Shown here in pieces: positions 8,448 through 18,591 of a stretch of DNA of 64,000 bases. A model generated the notes under the pieces. The model searched no databases. It was not told the DNA's origin and saw only the letters and a program-made list of their open reading frames with translations. The stretch spans positions 28,702-92,701 of the forward strand of contig JAOADW010000038.1 in assembly GCA_026417115.1 (NCBI GenBank), read 5' to 3'. The translations under genes were made by a program, and so were the position numbers. The stretch is from Rhodocyclaceae bacterium (lineage in GTDB: Bacteria > Pseudomonadota > Gammaproteobacteria > Burkholderiales > Rhodocyclaceae). Every line of letters begins with the position of its first letter. Within the stretch, counting starts at the first letter, position 1.

Positions 8448-9495
8448 CGCCCGCTGTGCTCCGCGTCATGAATCTGAGCGGGCGCGGCGCGCCATCGGGC
8501 AATTCACGGCTAAGCCGCTTCTTGGAGTATTCGCGGCTTGACGAAAACAGCACGAAGGGACCCCATTGGAGACGAATCACACCGTCCTGAGGACAATACT
8601 CTACGCAGCGACCGCACAGCGTGCAGTCTTCGTTGTAAGCGCGTCGGCCGGCCTCCCGAGAAATCTCGGGGATGTCCAGGGGACAAGCCTCGCTGCAGAG
8701 CGTGCACTTGCCGCATTTTTCACGGACGGGCTTGGAAAGGCGCAATGGCGAGAGGCGTTGGAACGCCGCATTCAGCGCCAGCAACGGGCAGACGCGGCAA
8801 AATGGCTGACGTAGTGCGAGCGCAGCGACGAGCAGAAAGCCCACGAGCACATTGGCAAAAGCGCCAAGCGCAAAGGCTATGCCGTCATTGAGGCGCACGG
8901 CAAGCTCTTGCGTGCTGCCCGAGAACAAGGTAGTGAGCACGCGCGAAGGGCAGATATCGCAATAGGGGTTGCCGAGGCTATGGGGCGTATAGCCCAGACC
9001 CGTCAGCAAAGGCAACAAGAAAACGAGTCCGATCAACAAAAACCATTTCACCCAGCGCAAGCGCGTCGCCTCGGGGAGGTCGGCGCCATCGAGACGCCGT
9101 GCGGCAAAGCCAAGTCGCCGACCAAGCTTGCCGATGAGCTCCTGCAGCGTGCCCAGAGGGCAGACCCATCCACAGAATGCCTTACCCAGGAAAAAGAAAA
9201 AAGCAAAAAAGCTGACGAAGGTCATCACCAGCGGCAACACCATGCCAAGCGTGATTTCCTTGGCGCGCACGATCGCTTCGCCAATGCGATGATGCAACTG
9301 ATGTTGCGTCGGCACCAATACGCAGTAACCACCATTCATCGAATCGTAGGCGCAAGAAAGCGCTGGCAGCGCGTTGGAGATCTTGTCTGCCAGGTAATGA
9401 CCGACCAGGACGCTGCCATAGACGGTGAGAAAGAACATCACCAGTTGCACGCCCAACCGAATTTTTCCCAGAGGCAGCCCTTTCATGTCAAACAT
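8440..9495 (-). CDS. Membrane-bound polyferredoxin, NapH/NosR-C-terminus/CcoG-like
   Basis: The 351-residue protein has about five membrane helices, two membrane-associated Cys-Pro motifs (CGWVCP and CRVCP), and C-terminal twin 4Fe-4S sites (CGKCTLCSEACP and CTLCGRCVEYCP). This is the architecture of NapH, the NosR C-terminus and the cupric reductase CcoG, which carry electrons from the quinone pool. The ATG at 9495 follows a GGGAG ribosome site; a longer upstream frame is mostly the end of the preceding gene read in another frame. It overlaps both neighbours by 8 bases, so it is an integral operon member. A metal-reduction role beside a TonB receptor is plausible but inferred. Confidence 0.82.
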   Translation of the reverse strand: MFDMKGLPLGKIRLGVQLVMFFLTVYGSVLVGHYLADKISNALPALSCAYDSMNGGYCVLVPTQHQLHHRIGEAIVRAKEITLGMVLPLVMTFVSFFAFFFFLGKAFCGWVCPLGTLQELIGKLGRRLGFAARRLDGADLPEATRLRWVKWFLLIGLVFLLPLLTGLGYTPHSLGNPYCDICPSRVLTTLFSGSTQELAVRLNDGIAFALGAFANVLVGFLLVAALALRQPFCRVCPLLALNAAFQRLSPLRLSKPVREKCGKCTLCSEACPLDIPEISREAGRRAYNEDCTLCGRCVEYCPQDGVIRLQWGPFVLFSSSREYSKKRLSRELPDGAPRPLRFMTRSTAGDA

Positions 9496-10378
9496 TGTTT
9501 TCTCCCTGTTTGCTGGAGGGTCGAGACGTGCGCAGCAGGGGCACGCCCAATGCCATGCCCACACAAAGAAAGAGGGCGCCCCAGGCGAGGCTACGCTGAC
9601 GGTCGGGATCTTCGCCATAGACATGATTGAACGCCGTCAAGTAGCGGCGCCCATCCGCCTCGTGAGCGACGGAAAGCACGAAATTCGCACGCCTTGGCGC
9701 GTGACGAGAACGCCCTTCTTCAGCGATCGTGCGGAAATCACGTGGGAAGGTGATGATGACCCGGCCTTCGCCGTCCGCAACGAAGCGGACATGACTCCCG
9801 AATTCCGTATCCAGTCGCACCGAGGCGCCAGCCAGGGGCTGTCCCAGGAAACGCACGAGAAAGCGCCACTTTTCACTTTCGCGATAGCTCGCATGCTCAC
9901 GCGGTAAGGGATCCGGCACGATCTCGAGTTCGTGTTTCGCCTGCGCGAGCAGCCTCTGCGGGGACTCCCCGGGATTGCTGAAATACCAGGCCGTCGAGGC
10001 TACGCGCACTTCATCGACGTGCTCTTCGCGCGCGACCAGCCAATGGTAATTGCCGATCTTTGGAGAAGCGGACTCGATGCGCACGCGTCCTTGCGCCACC
10101 TCATACGCGACGCGCCGCCGCGCCTCCTCCCCTGCAGCGGCGAAGACTTCGACCTTCGGCGCGGCAATGCCCGCCAGGACCAACTCGGCGCGGCTGCGCT
10201 CGCCGTGCTTTGCGCGCGCCGGCAGGAGCAGAGGCGCATCCGTCCATTTCAAGGCGCTCGATTTGGCGAGCGCTGTCCGCATGTCTTGGTCGGCGGATGC
10301 GGACTCATGACGATGCATGGTCTGGCCATGCGCCGAAAGCGATGAAGCAAAGATCAGCCACAGAATCAGGCGCCCCAT
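9488..10378 (-). CDS. Periplasmic DUF4198-like protein with C-terminal membrane anchor
   Basis: The 296-residue product has an N-terminal signal peptide (LILWLIFASSLSAHG), a His-rich mature start (MHRHES), and two beta-rich parts. The second resembles the Ig-like domain of DUF4198/CbiK-type periplasmic metal-uptake proteins (PLAGASVRLDTEFGS, then EGRVIITFPRDF). One membrane helix follows near residues 262-280. The early His residues could bind metal. It lies between the TonB receptor and the polyferredoxin in one operon, fitting a periplasmic metal-handling step. The family match is by pattern only and the metal is unknown. Confidence 0.6.
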   Translation of the reverse strand: MGRLILWLIFASSLSAHGQTMHRHESASADQDMRTALAKSSALKWTDAPLLLPARAKHGERSRAELVLAGIAAPKVEVFAAAGEEARRRVAYEVAQGRVRIESASPKIGNYHWLVAREEHVDEVRVASTAWYFSNPGESPQRLLAQAKHELEIVPDPLPREHASYRESEKWRFLVRFLGQPLAGASVRLDTEFGSHVRFVADGEGRVIITFPRDFRTIAEEGRSRHAPRRANFVLSVAHEADGRRYLTAFNHVYGEDPDRQRSLAWGALFLCVGMALGVPLLRTSRPSSKQGENNV

Positions 10379-10387
10379 GACCAGCCC

Positions 10388-12484
10388 TCAGCGAAAATCG
10401 TAACGATAGGTCAGGGCCATCATTCGAGGCGCCGCCGCCATATAGGTGACTTTGCCGCTCGTGTCTTTCTTGACCTCGACCGCATAGCGCTTGTCGAAGA
10501 GATTTTCGGCGTTGAATGTCAGCGAATGTCCGCTCCATTGATAACCGAGCGAGAGATTCGTGACCCATTTCCATCCTTCGTATTGCTCGGAATTGGCGTT
10601 GTCGAGCCAGTATTTCCCCCAACTGTTGGCCGAAAGGCGCGCGCGCCAGCCTTGACCTTGCCAGCCGAGGAACACGCCATATTGATGGCGCGGAATGAAA
10701 GGCAGATAGTTGCCAGCGCGATTGATATTCACGGTCGTATTGCCTATCCGCACCGGCTCGCTGAATTCCGCATATTTATAGCGCGTCAGGCTGTAATAGC
10801 CGCCCGCCTCCCACTGGCGCGCAAAGCGGAACTGGCCTGCGAATTCGAAACCCTTCTTGTCGGTCTTGCCTGCGTTGAGATAGGTCGTCACGCCGCCATT
10901 CGTCTGCTGGACGATCTCCTTCGAGACGGGGTTGTAATAGAGGCTCGTGTCGAATTGCCAATCCGCACCACGCCCTTTTAGACCGATCTCATAGTTTTGC
11001 GCGATCGGCGCCTCAAGCGCGGGGTTGTTGGAAATTTCCGACTGTGAGGGAATCTGGCCCGCCTGCGCCGCCATGGCGAACAGGCTGAGCGTGGGCGTCA
11101 ACCGGTAGCTTGCGGCTAGCTTCGGCGCGGGCAAGCGAAACGTCTTCGACAGCGTGGTCAAGCCGGCGCCGGCGACATATTTCCCCGTCGCATAATCGTA
11201 TTTCCAGATTTGATTGTTGCGATCGGAAAAGTCCACGACGTCATAGCGCAGGCCTAGGTCGACGATCCAACGCTCCGAAGGTCGCCAAGACTCCTGGAGA
11301 TAGAAACCGGTCAGTAGCGTCTTGGCGTCGTCGATCTCGGCCAGCGTTCCTTTGGCGTCAGATCGGGTCGCGACGATACGACCGCCGGGGCCGGTCGTCA
11401 CATCCCGATACTGATACTTGCGTGAGTCGGGCGTGCGTTCTTGGCGCACCGTGACGCCCCCCACCAACACCCCGCCCGCATGGCGCCAGTGCGCTTCCAA
11501 ATCGGCGCCCAGGTTCCAGACCCAGTCCTGGGTTTCGTTGATGACGCCGGTGACCGGGTGATAGTGATACCAGGTGTTGTAGTAAAGGCGCGGTTTGAAA
11601 CTGAGGTCGCCCCGCTGCATCTCGTAGCGTGTGTTGAAAAACCAAACCTTGGAGTAGCGGCCCGAATGTTTCCAAGCTTCCGAAGTTCCCTGTTGCTCGC
11701 CGGTCGAAAGAAAGCGGTCAAACAGCGTTTTGTCCATCACTCCAGGCAGCTGCACGTTGGCTTCGGCGTAGGAGATCTCGCTTTCCCAGGCATCGCCGGC
11801 GGCAAGCAATAGGCCGTGTTTGAGCGAGATTTGGGTGGTGTCGAACTGATTCCAGGAACGCCAATCGTTGTCGATCTTGCGGTATGTGGCGGTCAGCGCG
11901 AGCGCTTGATTCTGCGTCATCATGCCGCCATAGCGGAGGTGATAGTTCTCCGTTCCCTCGTTGCCAAGCCCGACTTTCAGGTTATTGGCCGTTTCGTCGA
12001 AAACCGATTTGGAGAGAACCTGAATCGTGCCGCCCGTCGACCCCACAGCGAATAGATTGCCCGGCCCCTTGGCGACCTCGATGCGCTCGATGTCTTGGGT
12101 ATCGACGAAATCGAGTCGCGTGAAGCTATCGGGATCGGTAAGCGGCACGCCGTCGCGCAGGATCATGATCTCGCGAATGCCATATGGCGCCTTGAGTCCG
12201 GCCCCGCGGATGATCAGCCGGGCGTCGAAGCCGCCGTTTTTGCTGTCGATCAATACGCCAGGGATCTCTTGCAGCGCCTCCTTGGCGTTATACATTTTCT
12301 TGTCCTTGAGCGTCTCCTTGCCGACGACGGCGATCGCTTGTGGCACGTCGAATGTGGCGCGCGCTTCACGCGTCGCGGTGACGCTCACCTCATCGAGTCG
12401 CGCCTCTTCGCCCCTCGCTGACTGGACGGCGAAAGTCAGCGCCAGCATGGAGAACCAGCATTCATAATGAATTTTTCTAGGCAC
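10388..12484 (-). CDS. TonB-dependent outer-membrane receptor
   Basis: The 698-residue product has a signal peptide, a TonB-box-like start (DEVSVTATRE), a plug domain (ALQEIPGVLID, then LRDGVPLTDPDS) and a long beta barrel with an aromatic last residue (RYDFR). The plug style is that of siderophore or ferric-chelate receptors, not NosA/OprC; the ligand is not evident. GTG at 12484 is chosen as start because a strong GAGGGAGG sits five bases upstream, as for the copper receptor gene; in-frame ATGs at 12505 and 12499 precede that site. It heads an operon with DUF4198-like, polyferredoxin and CcdA-like genes, and its promoter carries the operator shared with copper-uptake genes, so copper or a copper chelate is a reasonable guess. 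Confidence 0.85.
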   Translation of the reverse strand: MPRKIHYECWFSMLALTFAVQSARGEEARLDEVSVTATREARATFDVPQAIAVVGKETLKDKKMYNAKEALQEIPGVLIDSKNGGFDARLIIRGAGLKAPYGIREIMILRDGVPLTDPDSFTRLDFVDTQDIERIEVAKGPGNLFAVGSTGGTIQVLSKSVFDETANNLKVGLGNEGTENYHLRYGGMMTQNQALALTATYRKIDNDWRSWNQFDTTQISLKHGLLLAAGDAWESEISYAEANVQLPGVMDKTLFDRFLSTGEQQGTSEAWKHSGRYSKVWFFNTRYEMQRGDLSFKPRLYYNTWYHYHPVTGVINETQDWVWNLGADLEAHWRHAGGVLVGGVTVRQERTPDSRKYQYRDVTTGPGGRIVATRSDAKGTLAEIDDAKTLLTGFYLQESWRPSERWIVDLGLRYDVVDFSDRNNQIWKYDYATGKYVAGAGLTTLSKTFRLPAPKLAASYRLTPTLSLFAMAAQAGQIPSQSEISNNPALEAPIAQNYEIGLKGRGADWQFDTSLYYNPVSKEIVQQTNGGVTTYLNAGKTDKKGFEFAGQFRFARQWEAGGYYSLTRYKYAEFSEPVRIGNTTVNINRAGNYLPFIPRHQYGVFLGWQGQGWRARLSANSWGKYWLDNANSEQYEGWKWVTNLSLGYQWSGHSLTFNAENLFDKRYAVEVKKDTSGKVTYMAAAPRMMALTYRYDFR

Positions 12485-12551
12485 AGCATCCTCCCTCATC
12501 GCCATCGGATGTCACGGGAGCGGATGCTAGTTGCGATCTTGCCTAAGGCAT

Positions 12552-12568
12552 AGTGACAAAACGCCGCA
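12552..12568 (-). promoter_or_regulatory. Inverted-repeat operator candidate, TGCGRC-N5-GYCGCA (copy 2)
   Basis: Read on the minus strand the site is TGCGGCGTTTTGTCACT, matching 14 of 17 positions of the copy at 14605-14621, including the full CGTTTTGTC core. It ends about 67 bp before the GTG start of the TonB receptor gene. The spacing is nearly the same as for the other copies. Confidence 0.5.
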
Positions 12569-12774
12569 TGCGACGATTGGCCGCATGCTCGTGATGGGCG
12601 GCCGCCGTCGGCGAGAAAGCGTGGCTTCCATCAAGCATGCATGGGGCGCGCACGCGCCCCCTTCACGTCGGCGGGCCTCGCCCATCGGCGCCGCTTACGT
12701 TTCTCGTCGACCTTGGCGGAGAACACATCCGCCCAGACGATCAGCGCTTCCCCCCCGCGAAACGAGGCCGCTCC

Positions 12775-13188
12775 TTAGGGCCGCGGCGCTTCGGTGACAA
12801 AAGCGATCTTGACGATGCCATGGCGCTGGGCGAGCGCGAGGACTTCGGCCACGCGCTCATAGCGCACCTCGCGATCGGCGCGCAGATGCAATTCGGGATT
12901 TTGCGCGCCCAGGCTCGCGAGATGCGCTGCAAGGGCATCATGCGCAGTGCGTTGGCCGTCGAGATAGAGTTGTCCGTCGCGATCGATGGCGATCTGGATG
13001 GTCCGTGGTTTTTCATCGAGCCGCGCGCTCGCCACGCGCGGCAAATCGACCGGCACGGCCTGAGAAAAAAGCGGTGCGGTGATGATGAAGATCACGAGCA
13101 AGACGAGCATCACATCCACAAGCGGCGTGGTGTTGATTTCCGCCATGGGCGTCGCTTTTCCTTCCGTTTCGAAGCTGCCGAACGCCAT
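12775..13188 (-). CDS. exbD: ExbD, TonB-system proton-channel subunit
   Basis: The 137-residue protein has a short cytoplasmic start, one membrane helix around residues 23-42 (VDVMLVLLVIFIITAP) bearing the conserved Asp that takes part in proton flow, and a periplasmic domain. With ExbB it powers TonB to open outer-membrane receptors. It follows exbB by four bases and tonB lies upstream in the same direction, so the order is tonB-exbB-exbD. The location between two receptor operons suggests a set dedicated to metal uptake. Confidence 0.93.
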   Translation of the reverse strand: MAFGSFETEGKATPMAEINTTPLVDVMLVLLVIFIITAPLFSQAVPVDLPRVASARLDEKPRTIQIAIDRDGQLYLDGQRTAHDALAAHLASLGAQNPELHLRADREVRYERVAEVLALAQRHGIVKIAFVTEAPRP

Positions 13189-13192
13189 CTCG

Positions 13193-13876
13193 CTACCCTT
13201 GCCAACGTTCGCCCGTCACGAGCCAGGCGTGCAAATCATGCGCAAAGCCGTCGAGCTCTGCCAGCACCAAGCGATTGGCGCGCACGAGCGCGTTGTAGGC
13301 GAGCACCGCCGGAATCGCCACGAAAAGGCCGGCCGCCGTCATGATCAGGGCTTCGCCGACGGGCCCGGCAACCTTCTCCAATACGACCGTGCTGGCGCCG
13401 GCCAGACCCACGAGCGCATGGTAGATGCCCCAGACGGTGCCGAAGAGGCCCACGAAGGGGGCGGTTGCGCCCACCGACGCCAAAAAGGTCAGTCCCGCTT
13501 CGATCTGCGCCTGGGCGCGGGTGATTCGCTGACGCAGGGCGCGCGTGACGAATTCGGAAAGCGAGACGCCCGCGCCGATGCCGCCTTCATGTCGGCGGTG
13601 CGCATGCGCCGCTGCGATTCCCGCCTGCGCGAGGCTCGTGAAAAGTCCGCTCTTGTCGTTCGCCGCGAGCGCGGCCAGCGCCGACTCCGTATCCGGCGCC
13701 GCCCAGAAGCTCACTGCAGCGCGCTCTACCGCGCGATTGAGCCGCAGCTGCGCGACGAAGCGGGAGAGGATGATCATCCAGCTCGCGACGGACATCAGGA
13801 AAAGCACGATCGCCGTGCCTTGAATCACGGCGTCAGCCTGTTGCCAAAAATGGGACAAACCAAATTGAATCGACAT
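13193..13876 (-). CDS. exbB: ExbB, TonB-system motor subunit (MotA/TolQ/ExbB family)
   Basis: The 227-residue protein has three membrane helices (about 17-38, 125-150 and 165-190) and the family motif GLFGTVWGIYHAL after the conserved VGATAPFVG stretch. ExbB pentamers surround ExbD and convert proton-motive force into TonB movement. The gene begins three bases after the tonB stop and is followed by exbD after four bases, indicating co-translation. Which receptors it serves is inferred from position. Confidence 0.93.
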   Translation of the reverse strand: MSIQFGLSHFWQQADAVIQGTAIVLFLMSVASWMIILSRFVAQLRLNRAVERAAVSFWAAPDTESALAALAANDKSGLFTSLAQAGIAAAHAHRRHEGGIGAGVSLSEFVTRALRQRITRAQAQIEAGLTFLASVGATAPFVGLFGTVWGIYHALVGLAGASTVVLEKVAGPVGEALIMTAAGLFVAIPAVLAYNALVRANRLVLAELDGFAHDLHAWLVTGERWQG

Positions 13877-13879
13877 ATG

Positions 13880-14563
13880 CTAGCTTTCGAGATTGAACAC
13901 GATCGGCACCAACACCCACGCCGCGATGGCCTCGTCGCCGCGCCGCGCGGGAATGAAGCGCCATTTTTCCACCGCCGCGCGCGCTGCCGCGTCAAGACGC
14001 GGATAGCCGCTTGAGGTCTTGATTTCGATGCTTTCGGGACGGCCATCGGGCAAGACATGGACGCGCAGCACGACCCTCCCTTCTTCTCCCAGGCGACGAG
14101 AGGCGGGCGGATAAAGGGGTTTGGGATTGTCGAGATAGGCCGCGTCGAAGCGAGGCGGCTCGATTGGCAAGGCGTCGGATTTCGTCCTTGCCTCACCCTC
14201 GGGCTGCGCAGCTGCCGGCTCCACACTCGCGGCAGTCGCCACGGGGGGCAGAGGGGCAATAAAAGAGGTCTCCATGGCGGGAGAGGGCTGTTTTACCGCA
14301 AGAATGCGCGTCGGCTGCGCTGCCCGTGGCTGCGGCTCGGGTTTGGGCGGCGCAGCCTTTTCGCGAGGACGCTCTACGGCCGGGGCTTCGACCAAGCGCA
14401 CCCTCATCGGACGCGGCGCCTCGCGCGCGTGTTCCTGACCACCGTGCGAAAGCCAGCCCGCCAAGGCCGCCACGTGCAACGACAGCGCGAGGAACGCGAA
14501 GCCAAGCCGGCTGCGCGTGGGGAATAGGGGCAGACGGGCGCGCGTAGGAAACAATAAGCTCAT
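13880..14563 (-). CDS. tonB: TonB energy transducer
   Basis: The 227-residue protein starts with a basic cytoplasmic tail and a single membrane anchor (FAFLALSLHVAALAGWL, with the conserved His of the TonB SxxxH motif). A Pro/Lys-rich periplasmic spacer follows, then the C-terminal TonB fold (PLYPPASRRLGEEGRVVLRV and VEKWRFIPARR), which contacts the TonB box of receptors. The ATG at 14563 is preferred over an upstream frame whose extra 23 residues are basic and unlike the family. It is divergent from nosL with a shared 129-bp promoter region containing operator copy 3. Confidence 0.9.
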   Translation of the reverse strand: MSLLFPTRARLPLFPTRSRLGFAFLALSLHVAALAGWLSHGGQEHAREAPRPMRVRLVEAPAVERPREKAAPPKPEPQPRAAQPTRILAVKQPSPAMETSFIAPLPPVATAASVEPAAAQPEGEARTKSDALPIEPPRFDAAYLDNPKPLYPPASRRLGEEGRVVLRVHVLPDGRPESIEIKTSSGYPRLDAAARAAVEKWRFIPARRGDEAIAAWVLVPIVFNLES

Positions 14564-14604
14564 GATAGCGCCTAGATTATCGTCTGTTCCAGCTGCCAAG
14601 GAAC

Positions 14605-14621
14605 TGCGACGTTTTGTCGCA
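14605..14621. promoter_or_regulatory. Inverted-repeat operator candidate, TGCGRC-N5-GYCGCA (copy 3, perfect)
   Basis: TGCGAC-GTTTT-GTCGCA is a perfect 6-bp inverted repeat, extended on the outside by GGAA/TTCC with one bulged base. It lies in the divergent promoter region, 72 bp before the first nosL gene and 42 bp before tonB, so one bound regulator could control both directions. Confidence 0.55.
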
Positions 14622-14692
14622 TTCCTTCGCATGATCGAGTGCGTATAGTGCGTAGGTTCGATGATCCCCTGATTTGAGGAAAGGAGGACGCC

Positions 14693-15313
14693 ATGGATCG
14701 CCGCTCTGCCCTGAAAATCACGCTACTCGCGGGCGCCGGGCTCGCCGCTGCGCCTGTCCGCGCGAATCAATGCCCTCATGACGGCACGCCCATGCAATTC
14801 ATTCCCAAGAAGCCAGCGGACCCCCAAGCGCACGTCAATGACATCGAGAAATACGCGAAATGTCCCTATTGCGGCATGGACCGCAAACAGTTCCATCATT
14901 CGCGCATGCTGATTCAATATTCCGACGACCTGCCCGACGGCGTATGCTCTCTGCATTGCGCGGCGATTTCCCTTTCGCTCAACATCGATCGCGAACCCAA
15001 AGCAATCTGGGTCGCCGACAATGCGTCCAGCGCCGAGATCAAGCCGCTCGTCGAAGTCGACAAAGCAAGCTTTCTGGTCGGCAGCAAGATCCCCGGCGTC
15101 ATGACCGCACGCAGCAAGGTCGCTTATGGCAGCGCCGACGCTGCGAAAGCCGCGCAGGCCACGCATGGCGGCGAGCTAACGAATTTCGACGGCGCCTTGC
15201 TTGCCGCTTACACGGACATGGCCAAGGACGTCGCCATGATCCGCAAGCGCCGCGCCGAGCGGCGGCAAAAAGCCATGGAGCAATCCGGCAAAGCCGCGGA
15301 GCACAAGCATTGA
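14693..15313 (+). CDS. nosL: NosL-family copper-binding protein, first paralogue
   Basis: The 206-residue exported protein starts with a twin-Arg-like signal (MDRRSALK followed by a hydrophobic Ala/Gly stretch). The NosL copper motif is CPYCGMD, with Cys57, Cys60 and Met62. A second CxxxxxC-like pair (Cys-Ser-Leu-His-Cys) lies near residue 86, and the tail is rich in Arg, Lys and His. NosL delivers Cu(I) to nitrous oxide reductase. No signal-peptidase II lipobox is evident. It overlaps the second NosL gene by TGATG and has a strong GGAAAGGAGG ribosome site. No nosZ is in the window, so either the enzyme is encoded elsewhere or the protein serves other copper targets. Confidence 0.85.
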   Translation: MDRRSALKITLLAGAGLAAAPVRANQCPHDGTPMQFIPKKPADPQAHVNDIEKYAKCPYCGMDRKQFHHSRMLIQYSDDLPDGVCSLHCAAISLSLNIDREPKAIWVADNASSAEIKPLVEVDKASFLVGSKIPGVMTARSKVAYGSADAAKAAQATHGGELTNFDGALLAAYTDMAKDVAMIRKRRAERRQKAMEQSGKAAEHKH

Positions 15314-15816
15314 TGGACCGCCGTCGCTTTGGCCTGCTAGGGTTGTTGTGGATCGGCGGCGCGCTGGCGCAAGGCAAGCTTCCCACCCCCTCAGCGCCGA
15401 GGATTCCCAAACCGGGCGCGAAAGACATGTGCCCGGTGTGCGGCATGCTCGTCGCCAAGTACCCGCATTGGGTCGCGACGATAGTCTACCAGGATGGGCA
15501 TGCGCATTTCTTCGACGGCGCCAAGGATATGTTCAAGTTCTATCATGATCCGCCCAAATATGCGCCGGGCCATGCACGCGCGCAAATGGTCTCGCTCTGG
15601 GTCACCGAGTATTACACTGTGCAGCCGATCGAAGCACAGCGCGCTCATTACGTGATCGGCTCCGACGTTTTGGGGCCGATGGGGCACGAATTCGTGCCGC
15701 TCGCCACGCGTGCGGATGCAGAAGCCTTCCTGCGCGAACACAAAGGCAAGCGCATCCTACGTTTCGAGGAGGTGACGCCGGAACTTCCCGCCAAGCTCGA
15801 CGCCGGACGCTTCTAG
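15313..15816 (+). CDS. nosL: NosL-family copper-binding protein, second paralogue
   Basis: The 167-residue product has a short export signal (MDRRRFGLLGLLWIGGALAQ) and the motif CPVCGMLVAKYP with Cys40, Cys43 and Met45, the NosL Cu(I) site. The rest follows the NosL fold (HFFDGAKDMFKFY, then GPMGHEFVPL). Its ATG overlaps the preceding stop, so the two NosL proteins are made together, perhaps as donor and acceptor in copper transfer. The gene ends one base before the convergent glnB stop. Confidence 0.87.
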   Translation: MDRRRFGLLGLLWIGGALAQGKLPTPSAPRIPKPGAKDMCPVCGMLVAKYPHWVATIVYQDGHAHFFDGAKDMFKFYHDPPKYAPGHARAQMVSLWVTEYYTVQPIEAQRAHYVIGSDVLGPMGHEFVPLATRADAEAFLREHKGKRILRFEEVTPELPAKLDAGRF

Positions 15817-15817
15817 C

Positions 15818-17784
<1,967 letters not shown>

Positions 17785-17790
17785 CGCCAC

Positions 17791-18339
17791 TCAAAATGCA
17801 GGCTTTTCCTTGGCGGCCTGGTAGCGAGCCACACCCTCCATGATCTCTCGCTTGGCCTCCTCGGGACCGACCCAGCCCTCGACTTTGACGAACTTGCCGG
17901 GCTCGAGATCCTTGTAATGCGCGAAGAAATGCGCAATCTGATCGAGCAGGATCTGGGGGAGATCACGGGGGGATTCCACCGCACGATACATCGGCGTGAG
18001 CTTGTCGACCGGCACCGCCAAGAGCTTGGCGTCTTCGCCCGATTCATCGACCATCTTGAGCATCCCGATCGGCCGGCAGCGCACCACCACTCCCGGCGGC
18101 AACGCAAACTGCGAGACCACCAAGACGTCGACGGGGTCGCCATCGCCAGCGATGGTATGCGGAATGTAGCCATAGTTGCAGGGATAATGCATCGCGGTAG
18201 ACATGAAGCGGTCTACGAAGATGGCGCCCGATTCCTTGTCGACTTCGTATTTGATCGGCTCGGCATGCATCGAAATCTCGATGATGACGTTGAAATCATT
18301 GGGCAAATCCTTGCCGGAAGGCACGTCCTTCAAAGCCAC
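17791..18339 (-). CDS. ppa: Inorganic pyrophosphatase (family I)
   Basis: The 182-residue cytoplasmic enzyme hydrolyses pyrophosphate and drives biosynthetic reactions forward. The family I signature DGDPVDVLV (metal-binding Asps) and the substrate-binding stretch NYGYIPHT are intact, and the length fits the bacterial hexameric type. It is separated from nadE by only a few bases. The region between ppa and copZ is 36 bases, with a modest GGAGTC ribosome site before ppa. Confidence 0.96.
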   Translation of the reverse strand: MALKDVPSGKDLPNDFNVIIEISMHAEPIKYEVDKESGAIFVDRFMSTAMHYPCNYGYIPHTIAGDGDPVDVLVVSQFALPPGVVVRCRPIGMLKMVDESGEDAKLLAVPVDKLTPMYRAVESPRDLPQILLDQIAHFFAHYKDLEPGKFVKVEGWVGPEEAKREIMEGVARYQAAKEKPAF

Positions 18340-18375
18340 GGCTGACTCCTTGGAAAAGCCCCGATTATAGGGGGA

Positions 18376-18582
18376 TCAATGGGCTTCGAATCCCGCTTCT
18401 TCGATCGCCGCGACGAGCGCTGCGCGAGCAACCTGCGCCGCGTCGTACTCCACGACCGCCTGCCCTGGCGCGAGGGTCACCGCCACTCTGCCCACGCCAG
18501 GCAAGGCCATGAGCGCCTTCGTGACGCTGCTTACACAGCCTTCGCAGGCCATGCCTTCGATCGCGATCGTCGTCGTTTCCAT
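18376..18582 (-). CDS. copZ: CopZ-like copper chaperone
   Basis: The 68-residue protein is a single HMA domain with the metal site GMACEGC near residues 10-16. Such chaperones carry Cu+ to copper ATPases. It is nine bases downstream of copA on the same strand, which supports delivery to that pump. The length is typical for free-standing HMA domains. Binding of Cu+ is expected from the CxxC site but other soft metals are possible. Confidence 0.9.
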   Translation of the reverse strand: METTTIAIEGMACEGCVSSVTKALMALPGVGRVAVTLAPGQAVVEYDAAQVARAALVAAIEEAGFEAH

Positions 18583-18591
18583 CTGCCTGTC

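Noticed and set aside
12643..12660. GGGGCGCG-CA-CGCGCCCC inverted repeat as a terminator
   Set aside because: It lacks a T-run and lies in the long leader between exbD and the receptor promoter; it is probably GC-rich noise, though protein binding is not excluded.
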